NCBI GenBank assembly: GCA_001970955.1
Contig: MPUH01001124.1
Span: 1-23,295 of the forward strand
DNA length: 23,295 nt
DNA from: Stentor coeruleus
Lineage: Eukaryota; Ciliophora; Heterotrichea; Heterotrichida; Stentoridae
Direction of reading: 5' to 3'
In this document: positions 1 to 7,826 of the stretch, piece after piece
Numbering within the stretch: the stretch's first letter is position 1
Layout of the letters: each line of letters begins with the position of its first letter
Position numbers and translations under genes: made by a program
The notes under the pieces: generated by a model
What the model was told of the DNA's origin: nothing
Database searches by the model: none
What the model saw: only the letters and a program-made list of their open reading frames with translations

Positions 1-240
1 TCCTGTGATGGTCCAGTGCCAAGTGCCGAAAGGCAGCCGGTGGGGGTGAGATTGACGGAGGCAAGCGGCTTCCGTAACATTCGGCAGGGGCCAGACACTT
101 AGTCCATTTTCATGCCTTGGCTGGGGATTAATGGAAAAATTATGTGCAGTTCTTAATTGTGACTGTTAGTGCTAAACCGCGGGGTCAACATGGCTTGGTT
201 TTCGTTTTAAAGAAGGTGCAGAGACGCTCAAGAAATCGCT
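1..240. other. GC-rich island, possible structured RNA (identity unknown)
   Basis: The first 120 bases are about 58% G+C, against roughly 30% for the rest, and composition drops sharply after position 240. I could not match it to rRNA, tRNA, snRNA, SRP, RNase P or RNase MRP signatures I know. It can fold: TGCC(24-27)-GAAA-GGCA(32-35) is a stem with a GNRA tetraloop; TGCCGAA(24-30) can instead pair with TTCGGCA(80-86); ACGGA(55-59) pairs with TCCGT(71-75); TCCATT(103-108) pairs with AATGGA(130-135). T runs at 199-202 and 205-208 could be Pol III stops for a + strand transcript that begins outside the window. Alternatives are a contaminating or mis-joined contig end, or spacer DNA. Confidence 0.3.
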
Positions 241-258
241 TAATAATATATAATCTAA

Positions 259-3015
259 TTAAACTAAATCTTCTGCGATAATGTTAATAAAATTGTCAGA
301 CTCACCAATAATATTTTCAGCCAAAATTCCTCGAGCGAGCATTTTTTGCTTAATCAACGTCAAACTTCTAGGCTGGCTGTTGGTTTTACTATATTCACTA
401 GAGATAGTCGATGATATTTTTGGTCGGTTTCCCACACTTTCAAGCATTTTTTTCTTTTGTTCTAAGTATTTTTCATCCATTTCTCTTATTCTTTCCTTTC
501 CTTCTAAAGCTTTTTTCCTGTTTTCCTCATCTTCTCGAGCTTTTTTATCTTCAAAACGCTTTTTCTCTTCATCTTCTCTAGCTTTTTCTTGTTCCTTTCT
601 TTTAAGTTGTTCTTCTTTTTCTTTGTTGAACTCTTCTCGTCGTTTTTTGGCACTTTCTTCAGTCTCTTGTTGTTTTTTGGTTGGCTTTGGCAAATCTTTT
701 GGTGGGTCTAAATTCAAGTTTTTTTTTTTCATCATTTCATTAAACCCTTTTCTCATGAGCTCATCGTCTATATCGTTTTCATCTTTTATTGATCTTTTTT
801 TAGATTCTCCGAAATTGAACTCTTTGGCAACAGTTGGTTGGAAGCTTTGTTTTTTTTTATCTAAAGATTTACCAAAACTATCCCAGAGTTTTGTAAAATC
901 TGGAGGCTTTTTTGCTTTGAAAGTGCTTTGGCTAGGAGGGGGAACTGATAGATTTTTATCCCCTTTGGCATAACGTTCCATTCTTGCGGGCAATTTTGCT
1001 TCTTCAAGAGCTTTTTTTGCTGCAATTTCAATTCGAGATTTACGCTCTTCTTCGAGTTTTCGGGACATTTGCTCATAAAGGGGGATGCTGTTAGATGGTG
1101 GTGGAACTTTAGCTTTAAATACATAAGGCTCTTCTTTAATTTCTTCAGGCTTAGGCTTGTTCATTTCTCTTATATAAAACTCAAAAGGTTTTTCCCTATC
1201 CTTTGTGATTTTTTTCGAGTTTTGCTTGACTTCATTTCTTCTCGCTTCCTGTGCTGCCAATAATGAGTTATACTTTGGTATCATAACTTCAGCAGGTACA
1301 GGGTTAGCTTTAGGCCTATACTTAATATGATTATCCTCTTCTTGTATTTTTTCATTTATATACTGTTCAAACTTAGTCTGCCTTATAGATTTAGCCTTTT
1401 GTTTTTCCCTAGCATCAAAATCAAAAGGCTCTGGCACAGTAAATTTCATAGTATTTTTCTGTTTCTTATCCTTTTCTTTAATTGAATCTATAAACTCATA
1501 TTTAAACTTCTGCCTTTTCGGTGAAGTCTCTTTTTTTTCTTCCACTTTCGAAAAATCATCCTTAAGAGCATAATAATTCCCTCTATTAACTAATGTAGAT
1601 TCTTGGGTTTTTAATGCAGGCTTTCCTTTTTCCGTAAAATAGTCTATAAAATCCTCCCAAGAAATCTCAGCTGCACTTTCTTTATCGATTTTTTTAAGTA
1701 TCTGACCAAAGTTCTCATTTTTTCTAACTTCTATATTGATGAATTCTTGGACTTGAGGGTCATCTTTTAGATTGTCGATGAAGACTTTAGTGCTAACCAT
1801 ACCTTTAGTTTTCCTAGGCAAACTATCGAAAATGTCTTGAAGAATTTGTATGTAGAGAGAATCAAGAAGTGGCTTTTTAGATATCTCTTCAGGAAGCCAG
1901 TTTTTTTTAGGGAAAAATATATAGAAATAGTTGAGAAACTGAGAATAGGTTATATACTCGTAGAGGTCTTCTGAGTCTTGGATGCGGTCAAGGATCTCTT
2001 CAAGGCTCACAAAGTGGTTTGGGGAGATCTCAACAGCATTGCATTGAAGAATTTTAATCACATCATCATCAGTCCTCAGCGACTGCAAATACTCAAATTT
2101 CTGTATAGTCATATCCCCATGAATATCCGTCTCTTGGAAAACCTTTTCCAAATACCCCAACTGCCTATCATTAAGTACCACAATCGGATATTCCTTAACC
2201 ACTGACTTCGGGCTCCTAAACACTTTTTTCATATCCCCTTCCCCAATCTTATTTTTTTCATCCCCAAATTGTTTCTCACCAATTGTCCTTATCGACAGAA
2301 AAAACCTCATAAAATCTTTTTGACTCAAAAAATCAGCAGGGACCAACCTTTCAATCTCTTCAATCATATCTTCATTCTCATCAATACCAAAATATTTCCT
2401 AAGTTCTTGATTCTGACATATTTCCTCAAGCATTTCATGCTTTTCTATAAGCCCAGACCTATTTGTATCTATTTTATTAAAAATCCACTTAAGCAAAGTT
2501 TCCTTTTCCCCAGGGATTTCTATATTTTCCTCTATATCATCATTTTCATAGCGGTTCTTCATAGGCTTTTTAGCAGCTTTATAGTTTTGATAGTCTTTTA
2601 AAGGGTCACTTTTAGGCTGTTGCTGACTATTTTCTTTATGCTTTTTATATTCAGCTTCGATAGCTTTAAGTTTTTCTTGATGCAAAAGTCGCAGTTTTTC
2701 GATTTCTTCTAAGTTGTTTAAATTAGATGTTGGGAAATCAGCTGCGAATTTTACTCTGAACTCTGCAACTTTGTTGGAATCTGAACGCAATTTGAAGATT
2801 TCTTTGTCGATTGAAGATAGTAGGTCGGTTTTAGATGAAGGGTTTGGAGGTTCTGCTAATGTTTTTGTTTTGTGAGTTGGGGCTTCAAAAGATGGGGTGA
2901 AAAGGACTTTGTTTGATGTAGATTGTTTTGGCATTTGATAGCCACCGCCAAAAGAAACTCGTGTTGGTGTGGAGGACTCATTTTGTTCTGAGATGATATT
3001 TTTGAATATACTCAT
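259..3015 (-). CDS. EF-hand and FAM161-like (UPF0564) microtubule/basal-body protein
   Basis: Single-exon frame of 918 aa. A canonical EF-hand loop lies at residues 183-194 (DTNRSGLIEKHE), with degenerate EF-like segments near 295-310, 400-418 and 442-457. Residues about 520-710 carry the FAM161 signature: PEPFDFDAREK at 528-538, KANPVP at 569-574, KPFEFYIRE at 609-617, FKAK at 633-636 followed by IPLYEQM at 644-650, and FKAKKPPDF at 699-707. Residues about 775-860 form a highly charged E/K/R helix, probably coiled coil or single alpha helix. In animals FAM161A binds microtubules and sits in the inner scaffold of centrioles and the photoreceptor connecting cilium, so a basal-body or ciliary role is inferred. 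The EF-hand fusion would add calcium sensing. The stop is TAA; the only upstream neighbour is a long gene-free region. Confidence 0.75.
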   Translation of the reverse strand: MSIFKNIISEQNESSTPTRVSFGGGYQMPKQSTSNKVLFTPSFEAPTHKTKTLAEPPNPSSKTDLLSSIDKEIFKLRSDSNKVAEFRVKFAADFPTSNLNNLEEIEKLRLLHQEKLKAIEAEYKKHKENSQQQPKSDPLKDYQNYKAAKKPMKNRYENDDIEENIEIPGEKETLLKWIFNKIDTNRSGLIEKHEMLEEICQNQELRKYFGIDENEDMIEEIERLVPADFLSQKDFMRFFLSIRTIGEKQFGDEKNKIGEGDMKKVFRSPKSVVKEYPIVVLNDRQLGYLEKVFQETDIHGDMTIQKFEYLQSLRTDDDVIKILQCNAVEISPNHFVSLEEILDRIQDSEDLYEYITYSQFLNYFYIFFPKKNWLPEEISKKPLLDSLYIQILQDIFDSLPRKTKGMVSTKVFIDNLKDDPQVQEFINIEVRKNENFGQILKKIDKESAAEISWEDFIDYFTEKGKPALKTQESTLVNRGNYYALKDDFSKVEEKKETSPKRQKFKYEFIDSIKEKDKKQKNTMKFTVPEPFDFDAREKQKAKSIRQTKFEQYINEKIQEEDNHIKYRPKANPVPAEVMIPKYNSLLAAQEARRNEVKQNSKKITKDREKPFEFYIREMNKPKPEEIKEEPYVFKAKVPPPSNSIPLYEQMSRKLEEERKSRIEIAAKKALEEAKLPARMERYAKGDKNLSVPPPSQSTFKAKKPPDFTKLWDSFGKSLDKKKQSFQPTVAKEFNFGESKKRSIKDENDIDDELMRKGFNEMMKKKNLNLDPPKDLPKPTKKQQETEESAKKRREEFNKEKEEQLKRKEQEKAREDEEKKRFEDKKAREDEENRKKALEGKERIREMDEKYLEQKKKMLESVGNRPKISSTISSEYSKTNSQPRSLTLIKQKMLARGILAENIIGESDNFINIIAEDLV

Positions 3016-3247
3016 TTTTTATAAGGCAGGTCAGAGATTTTTAGATAGAAAATTTGATGATTTTGAGAGTTAATGGAAATTTGTTAAGAATTTCTATGTA
3101 AAAAAATAAGATCTTATAAGAAAAAGTTTAATGTATTATTAATAAGATATGCTTTAAAAGTTATCCTTGTATAAAAACTCTTTATGATATAATAAATTTA
3201 AAGCCTACTATCAAAATGAATTTACTCTAAGCCCTTTCAGAAACTTT

Positions 3248-3636
3248 AGCACCTTTTGCTCAATATCTCGATTGAGTGCACAATCAATTTGCATCAAGCT
3301 TTTTTAATGCATCTTCTTTCACAAAAAACTCAAATCTTCTAAGCCTCAGATTTAATTTTATGGTAAAAGAAACATGCATTTTTATAGTAAACTCAAACAA
3401 TATACTAAATGCATGAAAATATCAATAAGTCGGATATAAGTNAGCACCTTTTGCTCAATATCTCGATTGAGTGCACAATCAATTTGCATCAAGCTTTTTT
3501 AATGCATCTTCTTTCACAAAAACCTCAAATCTTCTAAGCCTCAGATTTAATTTTATGGTAAAAGAAACATGTATTTTTATAGTAAACTCAAACAATATAC
3601 TAAATGCATGAAAATATCAATAAGTCGGATATAAGT
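3248..3636. repeat. 194-bp direct duplication joined by a single N
   Basis: Positions 3248-3441 and 3443-3636 are the same 194 bases, with two substitutions (an A/C within an A-run and a C/T). A lone N at 3442 separates them. This is what a scaffolder leaves when two overlapping contig ends are placed side by side with a minimal gap, so the real locus probably has one copy. The two differences may be allelic variants or read errors. Confidence 0.9.
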
Positions 3637-3756
3637 TGTTATAAAATTATAGATTTCATAAGTAGTAAATTTATTAAAATTCACTATTTAATCTANTTGT
3701 TATAAAATTATAGATTTCATAAGTAGTAAATTTATTAAAATTCACTATTTAATCTA
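3636..3756. repeat. 60-bp direct duplication joined by a single N
   Basis: Positions 3636-3695 and 3697-3756 are identical over 60 bases and are separated by an N at 3696. The arrangement matches the 194-bp duplication just upstream and is best read as a second contig overlap left unmerged in the assembly. Confidence 0.9.
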
Positions 3757-4775
3757 GATTTCACATAAGATTTAGAAGAAAATAATACTTGAAGGAAAAT
3801 GTTAAGTATATATTTTAAGACAATTAGAAAATTTTTGAGTCTTTGTTTAAATTAATCGATAAGACCCTTTTTTCAGATTGCAAATCAGTTTATAGAAATT
3901 ATGTTTGGGCTTACCGTTTATTGTATAATTTTGAAAAACAATGCTTTTTATTAGTAAATTTCATCAAATTTTTAATTGCACAAATTTTTTTACAGAACTC
4001 ATAATATAAGTATACACATAAGTATTAATTCAAAATTAGCAGGATAAAATATAATAAAATCATATTTAATTATGATATAATAAATTAGATTTCAATCTTG
4101 ATTTAATAATTTAATGTTAATACTTTTATCTAATCTTACTCTATACATTATTTAAATTATAATAAATTATTAATCTTAGTTATAACTTAATTATTCAGAC
4201 TCTTCGAATATCAAAAATATTCTTATATCCTTTAAATCTCCTTCAAAATTAAATTTTATTTATTCTAATCAATATCCTAAACTTAAAACAATTATCTATA
4301 ACATTAGCACCTCTTTCCAATCAGCAATATCACAGAGTTAAAGTACTATTTATCCTTGTTTTTCCATCTATATAAAAGGCTGTATAACTCCTAAATTCCC
4401 ACAAAATATATTTTACTTTAGCTGTGAGGAATAGTCTAATTAATCCTTTTAATATGCTAAGGATAGTTGTTAGCATTAACATTATTTTAAAATCCACCTA
4501 ATATAAAATTAAATTTAGTTATTTAGGATTAAACTCACTATCCCTATAGTTATTAACATCATATTTGACAAAAATACTTAGAAATGCATATCAACAGGTT
4601 ATATTGAAGAGTTTATTATGAATTAAAAATGATATTCTAAATTAAAAAATTTAACTACTTAAAACTATTTGTAATAATATTCCATAAAGTATTTGATGTA
4701 TTTATTGCCTTAATCATATATAATGATGATCAGTTTTTATGATTGCGATTTTTTTAAAGGAATATTGTTATAATA

Positions 4776-5603
4776 ATGCTGACAAGAAATGGCTTTAGTT
4801 GTCCTTTGCATTTTCTACAGGTGTTTAGCTGGCTTTTAGAACTCTGGCATATACTAATTCCTATATTTTTTGCCTCAAATGAAAATTTATCAGCCAAAAA
4901 TTTAAGTTTTTTGGTTTTGTTTTACTTTTCTAGCTTTTTTGTTATTATTGCTGGTTACTTAGCTACTAAGTCTAACCCTAGCATTCCAATTAAAGCTGAG
5001 CCGATATAGTAAGATATATTTAGTTTAGAGACTAATGAAAGTGTATCATTTTATTGTACAGTTTGTAAATCATATGTGAGCAAAACCTCTAAACACTGTG
5101 GCCAATGCAACCGATGTGTTGAAGGATTTGACCACCACTGCAAATGGCTTAATAATTGTGTTGGGAAAGCAAACTACAAACTATTTATCTACCTTATATT
5201 ATCTCTCAACATCAACATCCTATTTCTTTTCGCCTATGAAATAGTATCTCTTATCAACCTCATTGAACCCAAGCGTATAATTCTAATACTAGACTCAATA
5301 TTCAACTTCCTAATAATCTTCCTCCTAAGCTACCTAATCTCTTTACACTGGTACCTTAAATGCAAAAATCTTACAACATATGAATACATAAAAATCAGAC
5401 GTCTAAAAAGTGCAAAGCAAGTATCATCATATAAAGACACTGAAGATAATCAACCAAGTCTACCAAGTCAACACAAAAAGAAAATACGTAATGTAAGAGT
5501 TCATCGAAGCTGCATGACTTATATTGAAAAAAATCAAGAATTATGCATATTGCAAAGTGCAAGTCAAGAAGACATCTTGAGTCTTATGTCTTTTGAGGAC
5601 TAA
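4776..5603 (+). CDS. DHHC palmitoyltransferase (ZDHHC1/11-like), one 15-nt intron
   Basis: Protein S-acyltransferase that transfers palmitate from acyl-CoA to cysteines of membrane proteins. Coding bases are 4776-5008 and 5024-5603 (270 aa). The N-terminus ([14 protein letters not shown], residues 3-16) resembles the start of ZDHHC1/11 enzymes. Four hydrophobic segments lie near 12-32, 43-63, 131-155 and 165-189. The Cys-rich domain runs from C89 to about C123, with catalytic Asp-His-His-Cys at 114-117 ([14 protein letters not shown]). A TTYE motif lies at 195-198, the conserved TTxE. Without the intron the frame stops at 5009 and the first zinc-binding cysteines are lost. The next gene begins 11 nt after the stop. 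Membrane location and enzyme class are firm; the substrate is unknown. Confidence 0.92.
5009..5023 (+). other. 15-nt spliceosomal intron
   Basis: The bases GTAAGATATATTTAG begin with GT and end with AG. Removing them restores one frame from the N-terminal membrane segment into the Cys-rich DHHC domain (codon 78, phase 2, becomes Tyr). The length and the GTAA...TAG form match the 15-nt introns described for heterotrich ciliates. Confidence 0.9.
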
Positions 5604-5614
5604 ATATTAATAAA

Positions 5615-5827
5615 ATGGGGTGTAATTTTAGTAAAACACGTGAAGAGGTGATTCAGTCTATTAGCTTGTCACATGGTGATCATATAGGGCAGGAGAATAG
5701 ACCACAAAAGCCTGACCCTTCAGAAGAGGAGTCTATAAAACAATTTAGTTGTATTGTGGTGGGGTCTGATAATAAGCCGAGGTTTTCCGAAGACCCAAGT
5801 ATGTTTAAAATGATTCAGGATATTTAA
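5615..5827 (+). CDS. Small Met-Gly-Cys protein, predicted N-myristoylated and palmitoylated
   Basis: A 70-aa frame starting MGCNFSK. Gly2, Cys3 and Ser6 fit the classic signal for N-myristoylation followed by palmitoylation, which would hold the protein on a membrane. The rest is polar and acidic, with no recognised domain or membrane segment. It begins 11 nt after the stop of the DHHC gene on the same strand. Two readings are possible: an independent small acylated protein, or the surviving head of a larger acylated MORN-repeat gene whose body has decayed, since MORN-like sequence with stops follows from about 5857. I favour the second slightly, because the downstream relic begins only about 30 bases after this stop and runs the same way. 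Confidence 0.5.
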   Translation: MGCNFSKTREEVIQSISLSHGDHIGQENRPQKPDPSEEESIKQFSCIVVGSDNKPRFSEDPSMFKMIQDI

Positions 5828-5856
5828 AAGATAGTATAGGTTTTTTTTTTTGATAG

Positions 5857-6232
5857 GATTATTGGATTGGTTGTGGTTTAAAAAATAATGAATTTTTTAA
5901 TTTTTACTTGAATATTGGCAATCTCATGCAAGGAATAAGGTACTATAAGAAGGAAGGATTAAGGATATATGAAAATTTTAAAAGTAAAGGGGAGGATTTA
6001 TATAAGAATCAGGTGTTAGGATTAAGTTTTTTATGATAAATTTGTGAATGAATATGCTTTATATTAATAGATAGAGGGTATTGTGATAGGAGTAATATAG
6101 AGAGGGATTAGAAAAGCGTTAACTTGAGGGCAGGCTTTAGAAGAAAAGTTAGAGTAAAGGAATAGGAACTGATTTATGAGATGAAAGATCGTGAAAGGTT
6201 TTAGGAATAAATGAAATGAATGTTTATTATGT
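5857..6232 (+). pseudogene. Decayed MORN-repeat-like coding sequence
   Basis: Positions 5857-6036 are open for 59 codons and include GIRYYKKEGLRIYENFKSKG, which has the spacing of a MORN repeat (G..YY..G...YE..FK.G). From 6096 to about 6232, in a different frame, the sequence reads YREGLEKR-stop-LEGRL-stop-KKS-stop-SKGIGTDL, again G/Y-spaced like a MORN repeat but broken by stops. Several frame changes and stops rule out a working gene under the standard code. MORN repeats usually bind membranes or act as scaffolds. The upstream Met-Gly-Cys frame may be the original N-terminus. Confidence 0.4.
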
Positions 6233-6845
6233 AAATATAATAAGAAATAAAAGGTATTGAGATTTTAGTGTAAGGATAATTTTTTATTATAGCATTTTTT
6301 TAAATTTCTTAAGAATATTGAATAAGAATTTAGGTTTCTTGATATTTTTTGAATAGTTAACTAAAGCTGAAGAAGCATAAAATAGTACTAAATATTTATG
6401 GTTCCAATGAGAATTACTTCAGAATTTAATTTTTTCAATTTTTGTAAGTGCTTTAAAAAAATATAATTTAGATCTTCTATGAGAAAAGGTTCTATCAAAT
6501 TATTGGTCAGGACCACAAGGTTATGATAAATTTGTCTATAAATAATATTTTCATGTTGATTGTAGAAAATATTAATTACATAAATTTTTCAATAAATCAA
6601 TTCTTTATATATGATTATGCAATTTGGATACCCTTTTAAGCATATCCTAGTATGGAAGTTTTACCAAAAGTAATTTTATTTTCTTCTTATTTTTAATTTC
6701 ATAATGATATCAGTGCTAGAGACATTTTATTATATTAAAATCCTCAATGATATCAATTTTAAACTTTAAACATAAAAATTAATTAAAACGTAATCTTGCA
6801 ATATAAGCATACTAAAATCCTCCAAAGCAATAAACTTACATCTTA
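6233..6845. other. AT-rich intergenic region
   Basis: Lies between the decayed MORN-like region and the 3' end of the minus-strand coiled-coil gene. No open frame, RNA gene or notable repeat was seen. Confidence 0.5.
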
Positions 6846-7736
6846 TTACTTACGGAAACTCAAATGAACTATAGCAAGCTTTTTCTCCAAATCCTCCACA
6901 TCTTGTTTAGTCTTATTGATATCATTAAGATAAGTGATCCTAATCATTTCTAGCGCTCTGTCCATTTTCTTCTGGTACACCATATTCACATTCTGTTTTT
7001 CATGTAAAATTTTTTCCTCAGCTTCCTTCTGCAATCCTAAATCTTCAGCTAAATCTCTTCTAAGCACTTCCTCAAGTTCATAAATCTTTTCATCCATCTC
7101 TCTAATTTCCCTATATTTAAACATCATCAATTCTCTAACTTCACTTGGCCCTAATGACCATGCATCTTTAGCATCAGCCACTATGATTTCAGGTTCCGCA
7201 TAATCACCAATTTTACCCACAAACTCCTCAAGTTTATCAGGTGACGAGGCCAATTTCTCTGAATGCATCAAAACACTTAATCTCGCTTCAGCAGCTTTAA
7301 CTTTTTCTTCAAGTCCTTGGACCTTTTTTATAGCAGCATTCGATAATTCCCTTTGCGGCCTTGAAAATTCCTTGATAAAACTCAAATTTTCCAATATTTT
7401 TTTCTCTTGAGCCTGGGTTTTTTCTTTATACTCATTTATTTTTAAGTGAATTTCTGAGATTTCTGATAAGCTACTGCACATAGTTTTCATGTTTTCGCGG
7501 AGTTTTTCTTTAAAAATTTTGGCTTTTTTTTGCGCATATGCTTTAGTTGTAAGGGTTTCTATTTCAGTGAGTTCCTGTCGGGTTTTGATGTACTTTTTTA
7601 GCGGGGTTGCTTTTTTTTCAGCTTGTTCTAAGGCTTGTTTTTGCTTTAGTATATTTTTTTGCTTGTTATTCAGGTTTCTGAGGAATTTCTCAGCATCTCC
7701 AGCTGCTTTGCCTTTTTTCGATAGGAAAACTGACAT
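6846..7736 (-). CDS. Coiled-coil protein, function unknown
   Basis: A 296-aa frame, MSVFLSKKGKAAGDAEKF..., ending in TAA. It is almost entirely charged heptad-like helix, with long coiled-coil stretches at about 15-170 and 205-290. A short break near residues 172-200 contains DYAEPEIIV and a Trp. No membrane segment, signal peptide or catalytic motif was seen. It is divergent from the coiled-coil gene at 7827, with only 90 bases between the two starts, so a shared bidirectional promoter is likely. A structural role in the cytoskeleton is plausible but not shown. I do not recognise the family. Confidence 0.75.
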   Translation of the reverse strand: MSVFLSKKGKAAGDAEKFLRNLNNKQKNILKQKQALEQAEKKATPLKKYIKTRQELTEIETLTTKAYAQKKAKIFKEKLRENMKTMCSSLSEISEIHLKINEYKEKTQAQEKKILENLSFIKEFSRPQRELSNAAIKKVQGLEEKVKAAEARLSVLMHSEKLASSPDKLEEFVGKIGDYAEPEIIVADAKDAWSLGPSEVRELMMFKYREIREMDEKIYELEEVLRRDLAEDLGLQKEAEEKILHEKQNVNMVYQKKMDRALEMIRITYLNDINKTKQDVEDLEKKLAIVHLSFRK

Positions 7737-7826
7737 TTATATAAATTTTAGCTAGGATTGTTCATAGAATTATGGGAAATGATTTGACGATAAGTTTTAG
7801 TATAAGTATGGAATGAATGGGAAATA
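7737..7826. promoter_or_regulatory. Short divergent intergenic region (bidirectional promoter)
   Basis: These 90 bases separate the start codons of two divergent coiled-coil genes, so the promoters of both must lie here or within the genes. No specific motif can be assigned. Confidence 0.45.

Larger units (their letters stand above)
3016..4775. other. Gene-free AT-rich region with two N-joined duplications
   Basis: No convincing gene. It holds two direct duplications, each interrupted by one N (listed separately). The rest is low-complexity AT-rich DNA. One open stretch of 58 codons (3828-4004, + strand) lacks a start codon and any recognisable motif. A TATA-like TATATAAAAGG lies near 4370, about 400 bases before the DHHC gene, with nothing to show that it is used. 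Confidence 0.6.

Noticed and set aside
50..100. Faint resemblance of the GC-rich island to the small-subunit rRNA ATTGACGGA region
   Set aside because: Only a few short words match, and the following sequence does not continue like any rRNA known to me.
281..973. A 230-aa open frame on the + strand opposite the FAM161-like gene
   Set aside because: Rich in Ser, Phe and Leu, as expected for the antisense of a Lys/Glu-rich coiled coil; the minus-strand gene has recognisable domains.
3828..4004. A 58-codon open stretch on the + strand
   Set aside because: No start codon or recognised motif; such a length can occur by chance among many frames.
4366..4379. TATATAAAAGG resembling a TATA box
   Set aside because: It is about 400 bases from the nearest start codon in AT-rich DNA, where such matches are expected by chance.
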